Shown piece by piece: positions 1 to 11,956 of a stretch of DNA of 64,000 nt; positions within the stretch are counted from its first letter, which is position 1; each line of letters opens with the position of its first letter. The notes under the pieces were generated by a model. That model was not told the origin of the DNA. It searched no databases and was given only the letters and a program-made list of their open reading frames with translations. Location of the stretch: contig FJOG01000003.1 in assembly GCA_900073065.1 (NCBI GenBank), forward strand, positions 2,296,133 to 2,360,132. The letters run 5' to 3'. The translations under genes were made by a program, and so were the position numbers. The stretch is from Phialocephala subalpina. Its lineage: Eukaryota > Ascomycota > Leotiomycetes > Helotiales > Mollisiaceae.

Positions 1-1
1 T

Positions 2-838
2 GATGATGATGTGGCCAATATGCTGAAGGGCATGAAGAAGAAGAAGACCAAGAAGCCCAAGGCGGATGAGGTAGAGGCAGAGGGTGGCGAGGCACCAGCT
101 GATGATTTGGACCTCTCATCGATGAAGAAGAAGAAGAAGAGCAAGAAGCCCAAGGAAGGTACCGAGGACGAATTCGCCGCCAAGCTTGCTGCGCTCGATA
201 TCGAGGGCAAGGAGGGTGAGGCAGAGCCAGCTGAACCAGCGGAGAAGAAGCCTATCGATACTGGTGATATGGAGAAGGGAACTGGTATCTGGCAACACGA
301 CTCCGAAGTCAAGATCCCGTACGATCTCCTCCTTACCCGATTCTTCACACTCCTCGCACAAAAGAACCCAGACCATGCCTCCAGCGGCTCAAGAAGTTAT
401 AAAATCCCACCTCCTCAATGTCTGCGTGAAGGAAACAAGAAGACTATCTTCGCCAACATTGCTGAGATCTGCAAGCGTATGAAGAGAACAGACGAGCATG
501 TTACTTCGTACCTGTTTGCGGAGTTGGGTACGAGCGGTTCAGTCGATGGTAGCAGACGTCTGGTCATCAAGGGTCGATTCCAACAGAAGCAGATTGAGAA
601 CGTCTTGAGGAGATATATCAGTAAGTACATTGGATTCCGCTTAACAGTTTGTTCTAACGGTATATTAGTGGAATATGTCACCTGCAAAACATGCCGATCC
701 CCAGATACCGAACTCAACAAGGGAGAGAACAGATTGTACTTTATCACTTGCAACTCATGTGGATCTCGAAGATCTGTTACTGCTATCAAGACTGGTTTCT
801 CTGCCCAAGTCGGCAAGAGACGCAGACAACAAGGTTAG
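2..838 (+). CDS. SUI3: Translation initiation factor eIF2 subunit beta (5' partial)
   Basis: This encodes the beta subunit of eIF2, the cytosolic GTPase complex that brings initiator Met-tRNA to the 40S ribosome. The frame is already open at the window edge, so the start lies upstream; 262 residues are present. Two lysine blocks (KKKKTKK and KKKKKSKK) match the K-boxes that bind eIF5 and eIF2B-epsilon. The C-terminal half is the eIF2B/eIF5 fold ending in a C2-C2 zinc finger (CKTC...CNSC). One phase-1 intron at 621-668 (GTAAGT...TTAG) is required: splicing restores [11 protein letters not shown]. This intron is 48 nt with no stop, so unspliced RNA stays open. Exons are 2-620 and 669-838. Confidence 0.96.
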   Translation, partial: DDDVANMLKGMKKKKTKKPKADEVEAEGGEAPADDLDLSSMKKKKKSKKPKEGTEDEFAAKLAALDIEGKEGEAEPAEPAEKKPIDTGDMEKGTGIWQHDSEVKIPYDLLLTRFFTLLAQKNPDHASSGSRSYKIPPPQCLREGNKKTIFANIAEICKRMKRTDEHVTSYLFAELGTSGSVDGSRRLVIKGRFQQKQIENVLRRYISKYIGFRLTVCSNGILVEYVTCKTCRSPDTELNKGENRLYFITCNSCGSRRSVTAIKTGFSAQVGKRRRQQG

Positions 839-1672
839 AGGGCTTTGGACTTGTATTTGGTGGAATGGGTTCATTGGAAATCTTCCGTTTCGAATCTCCC
901 ACGAGATATCGAACATGCATAACCTTAATGAGCATTGCTTTGGGCAACTGGGAGGATTGGAGTGGTGCATCTGATGGTCTAACAAAAGACGTACATAGAT
1001 CTGCCACAGTATTTCGGAAAAATTGAGAGATTTGTGAACCAGCATCTATTTTCCCAGAACAGAGGCTGAATTACAGTCAATTGTGATACCAACCCCAGGA
1101 TGCCAAATAAAATGACCGCTTCTATTCGGATTCTACCCATCAGAATTGGCATCCAAACGAGTTACCCAATTTGCTCTGTGCACCGCGCCAAGTAGTCGTC
1201 CCGTAAGCGCCCGGCAGCAATTCCTCGCCTCCCATACCTCAAATTGAACAATCAAGGAAAAGCAGTCTCATAGGGCAAGTTAGAAAGCAGCCAAGTAGCC
1301 GCCCATTCGTGGGATAGAAATAGACACAAGCCCCACCGTATGTACGCTAAAGCAGCTTGTCCCCTCTGATGAGACCTCGTCGATGAGCTGGCTGATAGCT
1401 TCCATTTCTACTTTTCTCGTGAACTCGAGAGTTGAATTGCTTGCCATTGATACTTCCGCTGATTGATTTTTGCTTGTGATCACTGAGAGGATCTGCGAGA
1501 GCCAAGAGCTGAGGTGAGCTGTTCTCAAGTGCGGGGCAGACAAGGCTGCAGCTGAGCTGACATTCTGGAAGAAAAGCTGCTACACCTCCCTTCTGTCGAA
1601 CGAAGCTCTTCGTAGCTTGGATTCTTCCATTCAATCGTCGATATACCTTTTTGAAGTTTGGTAGCCCTCATA
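839..1672. other. Intergenic: eIF2-beta 3' region and AIM24 promoter
   Basis: No supported gene is seen on either strand; the open frames here lack domains and splice logic. It holds the 3' UTR of the upstream gene and the promoter and 5' UTR of the next. Confidence 0.6.
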
Positions 1673-3278
1673 ATGTCGAACTATTACCCTCGTAAGTTCT
1701 GTAGCCTTGCAAGTATGCCGTCTGCTAACTTCCTGAAGCTCCTCCTGGCGCTGGAAATGGCAGTAAGTGCTATAATATAGTCGGTGATGTGGCAGGACTT
1801 ACTGGTCAATAGTGCCCCAGCAACAGCAACACTTCGCTCCCCCTCCATCATCACCTCCTCCAACTCAGACCACCCACAGCTACTACCCACCTCCTCCACA
1901 ACAAGGCACTCCACCTCAAGGCGGATCCTACCCTCCTCCCCCACCACAACCCACACCTCCCCAAGTCCAGCAACACTACCAAGCACCCCCACAACAGCAA
2001 CAACAACAACAAATTCCACCACAAGTACAACAACACTACCAACAACCACCAAACTTCTCACATAGAACCTCGTACCAACAACCAGTTCTCGGAGGCGCAC
2101 CACCAATATCTCCCTTGCCAAGCTATGAGCAACCTCCTCCATCAAGCGGATATGCGGGTCAACAACATGATCAGAAATATGACCTGGAAGAGAAGCCAGC
2201 GTTGGATACTAGTCAGACAATGAATCTAGATCATGGCGCACCGTCTGCTAGCCATTTTGTTGGTGCGAGTACGACGCAGGATGATGTTGGGACGTTTAAT
2301 GGGGGGAGTTATAGGATCAGTCATCGGGATACGAATAGTATTTTGACTTTGCAGCTCGCGATGGGGTGTCCTTTGACTGTGAAGCCTGGTATGTACTTTT
2401 CAGCTCTAATTATGCGTTCTAGGCCGAAGATAACACTCTTGAGAGATGGATATAGAGGTGGCTCGTGATTCTGCAAAGTTTAATGCAACTTTCGCCCGCC
2501 TCTGTATCCGTTTACTCAGAGATTGCCTTCGGTCTAGAAGGGCTAGAAGCTATGCTAGACGAATGAACGGTGCTGACAACAGATACAGGAGCAATGATCG
2601 CAATGACTCCAACTATAACACTGAAGGGTACCGTCAAATTCTCAATAAAGAAACTCGTTGCAGGAGGAGAAATGGCACATTCAACTTTCACTGGTCCTGG
2701 AGAACTACTCCTTGCGCCAGCTTCCTTGGGAGATATCACTAATATCCGATTAACGGGTGATGAACAATGGTCTGTTGGTCGGGATGCTTTCTTAGCGTGT
2801 ACTCAAGGTGTAGTGAAGGAGTATAAGAGACAAGGTATTGGAAAGGCGATGTTCTCTGGAGAGGGACTGTTTGTTTATAAGATGAGTGGGAATGGGTTGT
2901 TGTGGATTACCAGTTTGGGTGCTATTATTAGGAAAGATGTGAGTTAGCTGTTTTCTTTGTAGATGGTGAAGGCAGGAAAGTACTCAGAACTGATGGAATC
3001 TAGCTCGCGGATGGGGAAAGATATATTGTGGATAACGGCCACTTGGTTGCGTGGAACACGAAGTATATCCTTGAACGTGTAGCATCCGGGGGTATTATCT
3101 CAGGTCTGTCCTCAGGAGAAGGGCTAGTCTGCAAATTCACAGGACCAGGAACTGTGTTCATGCAGACAAGGAATCCGGTGAGTTTGACCAATTCTTCTGT
3201 TGCTGCGTGTATTCAGTTAGCTGACATGTATAGACTGCATTTGGACAATGGCTGTCAGCTCATGCTCCAACGGTGTAG
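1673..3278 (+). CDS. AIM24-family protein (altered inheritance of mitochondria 24, DUF124)
   Basis: Six exons give a 395-aa protein: 1673-1691, 1739-1762, 1813-2388, 2589-2938, 3004-3177 and 3234-3278. The start reads MSNYYPPPPGAGNG, formed only after removing two tiny-exon introns. Residues 1-150 are a Pro/Gln-rich disordered tail; residues 170-390 form the AIM24 beta-sandwich, with repeats such as [24 protein letters not shown] and [14 protein letters not shown], ending in [14 protein letters not shown]. In yeast, Aim24 is a mitochondrial inner-membrane protein linked to MICOS. Here no presequence is visible and the Pro-rich head resembles cytosolic fungal paralogues, so location is uncertain. 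Intron 3 (2389-2588, 200 nt) is longer than its neighbours. Confidence 0.9.
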
Positions 3279-3772
3279 GGTAGGGTATGTAAACTTTGCT
3301 GTAAATGTCCCAGTGCTGTCGGGACATTTCGAATTCGATTCTGGTGTGGCATGGCTTTGGGGTAGGTAGCGAATTTTAGTCTTTTATTTCAGAACTTCTT
3401 TCGAGTGACGGCCTTGTTTTCCCAAAATCCACTGTCTACCATCATCGATCATCGAACCTCTTGCATCAACATCCACGAGCTCCTTACATTTCGTTGACAA
3501 ATACAAAACAATCGCGACGTTGCTTTGATCCTTGATCGTGCCTCCCCCTTTCGTCTCGGCTAGCAAAACTCCATCAACACGCTGCCTCCTTCCCAAAACG
3601 TCAACGAAAGTCACGCCCACAGTCGCAACGCACGAACTTTAACTTCCTTTCACACTAATCCACAAGCACAGCATAGTATTGCTACGTGCTCCTTACTTCA
3701 CCTTTCTTCTTATTAGAGAACAGCATTACAGTCTTGAATAGCGACATTAAGCAAACCTTCGAGCATCACTTC
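3279..3772. other. Intergenic
   Basis: No coding frame is supported. It is C/T-rich toward its 3' half and probably holds the promoter and 5' UTR of the next small gene. Confidence 0.5.
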
Positions 3773-4442
3773 ATGCGACTCCTGTGGGGCTTATTCAAAA
3801 GAAAGAAGACGTGGGAAGAGTACAGAATACTTGCTGAGCCTGACTGTTGTTTGAGAGGATTGTTTGGAACAACTACTTCTTTCGTAGAAGTCCGGACGAA
3901 TTCGCTCGTCAAAGAGCGAATCGCTGTAAGTTCATCCCCTGGCGTTTGTTGCAACTCCGCGAGGCATCTGAGTTGACGTGTCGAACATAGTTCTATTCAT
4001 ACTTCGTCCTACACCTTTATATACGACTCCTCCGATTAGCACTCTCATCGCGACTCAAAAACCCGAGACCCTTGAAGACTTATTTATTAACGTTGAAGTC
4101 CCTCCCATGCTTCATCGAATCCTCAATACATTGTGGTTGGGCCTCCGCGTTGCAGTCGAAATCACATACGAGTACATTGTCGAGCTTTTCTTCCTTTTGC
4201 CAGGGAGACGACGGATCCCCTTTGACGTTCGGTATAATATTGCTCTGAGTACGTACAGCACAAAATCAAACCCTAACAACATCTCCCCCGATAATCATTT
4301 GGGATCTTACTGACTCGATTCAGCTAAGGTGAATATCGCATACCCAGGGGTACTTTTTCCGGACGATCATAGGCACAGAATTGCCACCACTGAATTCGAC
4401 CGATATCTGGAGGATCTGGACGAGGGCCCACGGCACTTGTGA
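3773..4442 (+). CDS. Small multi-exon protein of unknown function (160 aa)
   Basis: I do not recognise this protein. Four exons splice into one frame: 3773-3810, 3858-3925, 3991-4248 and 4324-4442 (483 nt, 160 aa). It begins MRLLWGLFKRKKT and ends in DRYLEDLDEGPRHL. Introns 2 (GTAAGT...ATAG) and 3 (GTACGT...TCAG) look strong; intron 1 uses a weak GTGGGA donor, so the first exon is the least certain. The middle carries a hydrophobic stretch (VEITYEYIVELFFLLPG) that could be a membrane or buried helix. The stop lies only 86 nt before the start of the 903-aa gene on the same strand, so this could instead be a spliced 5' leader with an upstream frame. Confidence 0.5.
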
Positions 4443-4528
4443 ATTGACGACATCCAGTGCGAGGTTCCCAAAAATAACGAGAAAACTTGGGACAATCGAA
4501 TATACCTCGAGCACGAAACAACTTCAAA

Positions 4529-7240
4529 ATGACGAAACAACACGGTCCAAAAGGCGGAGGACTTGGAGGAAAGACCGACGAAACAAAGAACATTCAAAAC
4601 GCGAATGAGAAGAGCAATGATATCAAGCCGGCTGGCGGTAGTGAGAAGCGGACTCAGCGTATCATGCTGAAGTCAAACCCACCAAAGTCTACACCTCGCA
4701 TTACCTTGCGTACTAAGCAGGGAGAGTCAAGCAAGGCTCCTTCCAAATCCAGTAGTACGCAGCGAGCACGTACTAGGGCAACTACCTCAACACCAACTCG
4801 ATCATCTCACATCAAGTCAAGAGCTGGGACCTCCTCTGGTGCTTCTCCCTGTCGTGCTGGGACACTGCCGGTGCGAACTGCACACCCAGACAAGCTGAGG
4901 GAGTGGCAATCTGAAAAGGCACCTCCGGTACACTTCTCCCGCAGAGCGCCAAGCCTTCGAAGCAAGACCACCAGCGTTCGGATTGTTCCAAAAGACGAGG
5001 GACATTACAATAACGAACAGACGACTCCAGCCAACGATGCAAAGTCTCCTTCTCCGAAGGTAGAGCCTCCAGAGCAGGAAGACGCAGAGTTCGAACATCT
5101 AAGCAACCCATCGCAGGTCACTGGACCCAACACTTTCTTGGTCAAGGTGCTTTCCGAACATGTCGCTATGCATGAGAATGAGGGTGCTGATTGGGAGTTG
5201 GTCGGTTATCCTAAACCTGTATCCCCTCTACCAGTCTCAATCGTCCCTGCAAGTACGTACAATGCAGCCATGCTACACAAACCAAAAGCCGAGAACACTT
5301 CATCGCTCTCGAAAGTCCCAGCAACTTTCAAGCCTTCAATGCCTTCTAACACTAGCGATTCTCATGGCTCTGCCCGTGGTAATCAAATGGCACGCTGCAG
5401 AGGGAAGAGCGAAGAAGACCTAGAGTCAAGGATACGCTCCATCCTAACCGAACCTAGTCGAGCTCAACGCAGAGCAGACTTCAAGAACCACAATTCTGTC
5501 AAGTCTGTCAAGTGGGACCCCTCGATTATTCCATTGGACCCTGTGCCTTCGCCAGAGACGACAAGTACTAAAGCCACACAATCAGCAGCCTCAAGTAATA
5601 GGCAGAAGCTCGACGACAGTCTCAAGGAGTTCACGAATACCGTCAAGGACTTGAAGAAAGGTGACCGACGACTACTAGCCGACCTGTTGGAAGCATTGAG
5701 GAATGTCGAGAGTGATGACGAGTCCAGTAGCGACTTAGCGGACCAAAAAGACAAGCCAGAGACAACCGCCGGCGTCCTTCACACCCCTATGACTACGGGA
5801 GTAGGATTTGCCAACAGAGAGTCTAAGTCAGATGATCGTACCCAGATGGTTACCGAGTCCAAGTCAAACGATTTTACCCCAAAGGCTATCCGCGAGTCTA
5901 AACCGAATGTGCATACCTCAACTGCCACCACCGCAACGGAACAAAAGACATACAGAGACGCCCTGGCCTCAGTTCTAAGTCAACCCCCAGTATCTACACA
6001 ACCAGCAAATCGAGACAGATCAAAATCGTTGTCCAGCGACCAAACAACACTAGTTGGGAGTGAGGACACATGCATCAAGACGACCAAAGCTCCAAACCTT
6101 CGTGTAACCACAAAGCTCAATCCTCGAGCCCCAGTCTTTGCTGGATTTGGACATACAAAGCATAAGGCAATTCGTTCCGACCCTGTGGAAGAGATGCCCC
6201 ATTTCATTACCACTATTCAAAAGAGACACCACTCTCATGATGATGGCGTTGATGGCCTTAAACAAGTAGTCCCCGTTGCAGCCAAAGTTGGAAAGTACGT
6301 CCCTCCGGCACTGCGTGGCGATCGCAAGTTCCACCAGCCAGAGAAAAAGCCTCAAGAGCCAGTCTGGGTGAGAATCCGACCAGATCAGCCCCCAAACAAG
6401 CTGTCAGAACCTGGAGTACATGGTTCAGGAGGACTCGAAACTATTAAGACATCCGATGATGACTGCCATCAAGGTCTTGGGGATCATGTTCTCAACCACG
6501 GCTTGACTGAGAAGCAGAACCAGGCAGAATGGTTGGATCGATGGCTCCGTGATGCTGCCAAGCCCCACCATGGTCTCGGAAACTATTCAGGAGAACCGCA
6601 ACCAGTCCTTCAAGGAATTGAGCCGCACGTTCCGAGCTATGGGCAAGCAATTCAAGACTTTGCATTGACAACCCAGGTGCATGAGAATACTACCGGAAAC
6701 ACAACTGACCTCTTGGGACCACTTCCTATGGAATGGGCACCAATCAACCAGAATATGATGCAGTACCATAATCTGCCAGCTGATTACTATTCACTCCGGA
6801 CTCTTCCCGTTGTCGGTTCTTTGATTCCGATCCCACCTCCCGTCTACTTCGGCCAACCGTACTTGCAGAAACCAGCTCCTATGCAGTTGCTAGCACCTCT
6901 CATCCCGGAGCCAGAAGCATCTAAGGTGTGCGTATCTACTGAGGGAAAGCCTGGACGGATTGCAAAGCCGCTGGAGTCTGTTTGGGCTGATAAGGTTCTT
7001 AATAACTTCACGTCGAGATTTCCAATGACGGGTAAATGCCAATCGAATTTTCCAGTACCTCCAATACAGGAACTTGACACCAAGGCAGCTCATATTCAAC
7101 AGAAGCTAGAGCTCTTGATCCTGAAACAAAAAGAGAAGAAGGCTTACGAGAGACGTTCCAGGAGCTCGGCGCAAAGAGCCTCGAATGATCGCATGTCTTC
7201 GTTGTTTCATCAAAGCGAAAACCTGATCACATTCGACTGA
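4529..7240 (+). CDS. Low-complexity protein of unknown function (903 aa)
   Basis: A single open exon of 904 codons. The frame extends upstream but the first ATG is at 4529, preceded by an A-rich context (TTCAAAATGA). The protein is Ser/Thr/Lys/Pro-rich and largely disordered. Notable pieces are a short folded-looking stretch around EGADWELVGYPKPV, an acidic-basic segment near residue 400, a GKYVPPALRG motif near residue 590 resembling the YIPPHLR-type segment at the N terminus of Ded1/DDX3 helicases, a WLDRWLRDA motif near residue 675, and a Lys/Arg-rich C-terminal helix (QQKLELLILKQKEKKAYE) ending LITFD. No catalytic domain is seen. An RNA-binding or scaffold role is only a guess from composition and the YVPP motif. 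Confidence 0.75.
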   Translation: MTKQHGPKGGGLGGKTDETKNIQNANEKSNDIKPAGGSEKRTQRIMLKSNPPKSTPRITLRTKQGESSKAPSKSSSTQRARTRATTSTPTRSSHIKSRAGTSSGASPCRAGTLPVRTAHPDKLREWQSEKAPPVHFSRRAPSLRSKTTSVRIVPKDEGHYNNEQTTPANDAKSPSPKVEPPEQEDAEFEHLSNPSQVTGPNTFLVKVLSEHVAMHENEGADWELVGYPKPVSPLPVSIVPASTYNAAMLHKPKAENTSSLSKVPATFKPSMPSNTSDSHGSARGNQMARCRGKSEEDLESRIRSILTEPSRAQRRADFKNHNSVKSVKWDPSIIPLDPVPSPETTSTKATQSAASSNRQKLDDSLKEFTNTVKDLKKGDRRLLADLLEALRNVESDDESSSDLADQKDKPETTAGVLHTPMTTGVGFANRESKSDDRTQMVTESKSNDFTPKAIRESKPNVHTSTATTATEQKTYRDALASVLSQPPVSTQPANRDRSKSLSSDQTTLVGSEDTCIKTTKAPNLRVTTKLNPRAPVFAGFGHTKHKAIRSDPVEEMPHFITTIQKRHHSHDDGVDGLKQVVPVAAKVGKYVPPALRGDRKFHQPEKKPQEPVWVRIRPDQPPNKLSEPGVHGSGGLETIKTSDDDCHQGLGDHVLNHGLTEKQNQAEWLDRWLRDAAKPHHGLGNYSGEPQPVLQGIEPHVPSYGQAIQDFALTTQVHENTTGNTTDLLGPLPMEWAPINQNMMQYHNLPADYYSLRTLPVVGSLIPIPPPVYFGQPYLQKPAPMQLLAPLIPEPEASKVCVSTEGKPGRIAKPLESVWADKVLNNFTSRFPMTGKCQSNFPVPPIQELDTKAAHIQQKLELLILKQKEKKAYERRSRSSAQRASNDRMSSLFHQSENLITFD

Positions 7241-7843
7241 TTTTCCAAATCTGCGAGGGGAATTCTGGGCAATGGTTCTACCAGCAAGTATCTGTGGTTT
7301 TGTTAGTGGTGAGGAGAGGCATTGGAAGAATGGTGTGGAGTAGATTGCTCTCGGGAATTGTGAAGGGACATGTTTGCTGTTGATGTCGAATGAAGGCATT
7401 CTCTGCACGAAAGTTCAGTATAATTAGGTCGTTATCCATTGAGCACTAATGGTGCTCTGTTTCGAGTAGCTTGTATTCATTGAATTCATGGTAAGACTTG
7501 TCTTCTTTGCTCGAAATTGTGATGTGATAGAGATGTCGAGCAAGAGCGGCACATGGAGTTTCAAAGAGCAATACAATGTCCCAGGATCCAAAGTACTTTG
7601 TAACAAATTTCATGAAGGGCTTGACAAAGACATGACAGTACCTTTCAATGTTCTTGGCTGTTTGGGACTTTTGTGGTCGCTTCTCAGGTCAAGTCAATTG
7701 AAGCGGCCGCACGGTTCGCGTCTTCCTGAATGTCCTCTAACCTCATAATACTTAAGCATGGTACCTTATATTTCCATGGACTAACTAACGATGACATATT
7801 TCCCACTCGAACCTGATCCCATACCTCGTTCATCGAATTCACC
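7241..7843. other. Intergenic
   Basis: 3' region of the 903-aa gene and promoter of Med1. No supported gene or RNA is seen. Confidence 0.5.
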
Positions 7844-9945
7844 ATGGCGACTCCAACTCCCGGCAAACACAACTCCGGCCAAGTTGTCGCAACCCCACCA
7901 GTCTCAACACCATTCTCAGCCTCGAACCACCCAAGTCACCCAGCATTCTCTCCCCATGGCCCTCGATCAGTCGTTCCTTCTCCGCAGCAGGTAAAGAAAT
8001 CACCTGCGAATTCGAGTACGATGTTCGGATACCCGGGAGGTGGAGGACATCCTACGAATTCATCGTTTGGGGTGGGATATGATAGTCCTTCTGCGGCGAT
8101 GGCGTTAGGTGGTGTTTCTGGGTTGGAGCTGGGGCTTGAGGGGATGGGTACGCCGTTGGGTGGTGTTGGGCATTTGCCTGTGGGAGGGGCGCATACGGGG
8201 TCTGGGAGGGGGGATGAGGAGGATAGGGCGAGGAGATTGGGGGTTGTTATGGAGGTTCTAAAGGTGAGTGGGCTTTGCAGCCATATCTTGCGCTGCATAT
8301 CTTCTAGGGCGCAATTGCAGCTGTACTGACAATTATTTAACAGGCCAGCCAAGGACGAATTAGCGAGAAAGGCATCCAACATTTGGCAACACGATTAGGA
8401 CTCGATTCTATACCAGAGGAGGTAGAGCTGAAAAGCAGGAGCAGCTCGCGATCGCTCATCATTGCTGGATCTGCCATATCCCTCGACATCGTCTTTGCGA
8501 ATAATCTGGTCAAAACGGTCCTACTTCAATTCCCGACATCACCACCTATTGTCAACAAACATGTGGACAAGGCGAGTGAAATCCTGATGCGGGATCTTGA
8601 AATCAAGGGAGATGAGAGTCCGTTGTCCAAGAGGGTGGATCCTTTTGGTGCCAATTTGGAGAGGTTGGCGGAGCAGGATCACCTCAGTCAACTTAATACT
8701 CCTTTCAATTGCTTCGAAGCTGTTGCTGGGATATACGAGAGCTTAGAGAAATTACACCAGTGGGAAGTTGAGAAGTTAAGGGAAAGTCCGGAGATGATTG
8801 GGAAGGAGCAAGAGTTTGTCGAGAGGACGGCAATGTGTACGAAGAGTGGGAAGCCAATTATGCATGCGAGGGATAGACTCGGATTGAGTCTGGATTACTG
8901 GCAAGAAAAGAGACGACTTGCACACCAGAAAGGCACACCGAAGACATGGGCTCTGCTGATTGAATGTGCGAAAAAGCCGTCCGCGTTTTACACCTCAGCA
9001 CGAACATCTGAAAATTGGATTTCGACGGAGATTGAGAAGGTCAACCCGCCAGCCGAAGATCTGCTTTTGGCAGCAGCAGATGGACCGGTCCTGGATTGGT
9101 TGGAGCCTGAAACCACACTAGTACCTCCCCAAGGACCCCTAAAGGAAGGAGAAACTAGAGGAGACATCATTGAGCTTGTCGATGAGACTACAGGCCTTCG
9201 CCGCCCTGAGGTCATGTTCGTTGCCAAATTCGATCCTCCACTCATCGTCCCTGGCTCTGTCGCTGCACAGATATACCACCTCGCTGATTTGACCTTCGAC
9301 GTATCTCAGCCATCGCCATATTTCGATCACTTGCTATTTCCACGAAGTGCGGAAGAACAGTTCAACAACGACGGGCGCGTTATCAAACGAGAGGCCACAG
9401 TCCCAATATTTGAGAAAGATGGAGAGAAGACGACTCGAACGCACAAGAATAATTTGTGGGTTGAAGGATTCGAGTACGGGTATACATTGACCGAATTGCC
9501 ATTCTCACATCCTAGGCAACTTGTTGAGATGCTTCCTTACCTCAGACAATACGCCTTTACCTCGACGCTGCTTCAGAAGAGCTTCGGCGCCTCGTCGAGA
9601 GCTTTGTCGAAACCAGCTAAGCAGACGATTGTGCAAAGTACAAGGAGCGATTTTGACTCGTTCATGGCAGGAATGTTCAGCACCAAAGAGAAGACTATGG
9701 ATGTTTCTTTGAAACCAGGCCCTCAGCTTCGCATTACCTTTGAACACCACGATGGGCCAAAATACCCAGCAAATATCGGCTTTGAGATCAAGCATAATGG
9801 GGTTGTGGAAGTGGTCGAGGAGAACGTGGTGAGTAAGGACCAGATGAGTGATAAGAAGCAGTTGACGGAGGCGGACCTGGCAAAGATGCTAGAAATCACG
9901 GAGGATTTTGGGATTTTGGTGGAGTATGTGCTGAGGCGTTTGTGA
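7844..9945 (+). CDS. MED1: Mediator of RNA polymerase II transcription subunit 1
   Basis: Two exons (7844-8263 and 8344-9945) give 673 aa. The intron (GTGAGT...AACAG) joins EVLK to ASQGRISEKGIQHLA, the start of the fungal Med1 domain. Residues 1-140 are a Ser/Pro/Gly-rich head; residues 140-670 carry the Med1 region, including LATRLGLDS, ISLDIVFANN and VLLQFPTSPPIVNKH, blocks I associate with filamentous-fungal Med1. Med1 is a nuclear middle-module Mediator subunit linking activators to RNA polymerase II. The start ATG at 7844 sits in a good context (CACCATGG). Length fits the family. Confidence 0.9.
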
Positions 9946-11956
9946 TATTGCATTAGATACCCAGGATAGGACACAAAAGCCGCCATGCACTCCAATTCTT
10001 TGATTTTATCTGCGTCTTTGTGTTCTTGTTTTGATCCAGTACGATGTCGTTCTTCTGTTGTTGATCTTCGCGGCTCACCTCCTCACCCCCTTTCTAAGCG
10101 AGGCCGACTTCACGGGCCCAAAAAAATAACACATCAAAGACATATAAATAGGTCGCATATCAAAAAGCTGCAAAAAACATAGAACCTCGGTTTCGAGGTG
10201 GTTTTATGAAAATCTCTTGATGGCGATTGAGATTTTTTTTTCCGGAAATGGTGTGTGCTCTCGCTTTTGAGCTCGGGGCAGGCGATTTTATCACTCCTTC
10301 TCGAACGAACCGGTCAGTGACCTGAACCATTTAGCCTGTGGCACGCTTCTGACCGGTTGTCGAAGAGAAAGTTGTTATTTAAATCTATATGGCTTTTGAA
10401 GTCACTGTAGGTCTTTCGGGATATGCTAGTGTGGGAGAGCGAGCTGAGGAGAAAGCGCGCTTGAGAAGCTCGAGGGGTCATGAGAAGGGGAAGGCGCGTG
10501 AGGTCTTTGGGCTATTTATGACTTTGTTTGACGCTCAAGCGCTGGGGATTGTGTGAGATTCTGGAATTCCTTTCTCGTGAGTCATGATTGGACATGTTGC
10601 TGCCAAGGTTGCAATTACAAGAATCCTCTACATTCATCCCACCAGAATGTCCCTTCTCACCTCAGAACCTGATGGGATTGCCACTTCCTGAAGAAATATC
10701 AATATCAGACAAGGAGTTATGATCAACTTCGATATCCCATCCAAACACCACTCACCAGCCGAACCTGCCTTCTCTCTCAATGGGGATGGCCGGCAGTCGA
10801 CGTCGATGAGGTCGTCAAGATATACGAAGGAAGAGGATGATTGAACGGATGACCAGTTTTCCTTCGGTTTATGCATAGCTCTCTTGCAAAAGATTCTCAA
10901 GTCATTACCAATGTATTCGACGTTGTCACATTGAACAAAAAAATTCCACCTGAGTACAGGTCAAAGTCGAAGCTTCCGTCCCTTGCCCATAGCGGCTTGT
11001 GCTTGCTTGAATCCATGGTTGAAAAACACTCTTGCCTTTTTGAGTAACTCTATTGAGGAATTTCATTTTGTTTCGTGTTCGACGTCGTGCATTTTGAGCA
11101 GTTACAAAAGAGAAACTCATAAGAGGGTAGCAAGCTCGTCCTCAACCACATCATCTCCATGCAATATTGCAAACGTTCCACCACCTTCTGAACCTCAACC
11201 AAGCCCTCCCCTGCCATCAAATAAATTCTTCAAACTTTTTGAGGTCCCAAACGTCTCGCACTCGCTACTCATATTTCCTTTCTCCACTCGTCACCCTCCC
11301 CTCTTTAACTCAAGCGGGTCCAGAAACTGCAAAAGGTAAAAATAAACATACAACAGTAGGGATTCGCTGATGGTCACCCACTCAACTACTAGTCTACCGA
11401 TCTGAGTCTTATGTATGGCAGAGCGGACGGGATGCCCAGGATTTCTCAGTCTATGGTCGTATGTGGCAAGCTTTGTTGGTATTTAATTCTATAATGGCGT
11501 TTGCCGGATAGTAGACTTGAATGGAACGGAATTTAGGGAAGCTTGCATGACATGATTGATGGAGATCTTGATAATAGAGTAGGATTGATGATAGTGTTTC
11601 TGCTGTTGTATCAGACGTGAAAGGAGATGAAAAGGAATTGTGGAAGGAGCAGGAGCAGCACGTGATTTGACTCAAGGCTGAAGGAGGCCACTTGCTTGAT
11701 TTGGCAGTTCAAGTATGGGCTTCACGTTCGACAATAGGTTCCAATACCCTCGCCTGTCTGCTAGCCGGAAGCCAGACCGTGAGAATGCCACAGCTTTACA
11801 ATTCATATCCGATATCTGCTACTCTTGCTCGTACTGTAACACCATTTCAACATGCCTTCATGTATGCTTTCTCTTCCTCGGAAAATAAGTAGCTAAAGCT
11901 CTCCGTCTCCTTTCCTTCTCAACCTAGCTACAACTCGAACCACAAACCGCTGGCCT
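9946..11956. other. Long intergenic stretch between converging genes
   Basis: Both neighbours end here (Med1 on +, thioesterase on -), so two 3' UTRs are expected. The remaining 1.5 kb or so has no frame with recognisable domains. I see no tRNA, repeat array or transposon end. Confidence 0.5.

Noticed and set aside
1684..2145. Minus-strand 153-codon frame
   Set aside because: It is the shadow of the Pro/Gln-rich exon of the AIM24 gene; composition (Val/Glu/Gly-rich) is the complement of CCA/CAA repeats.
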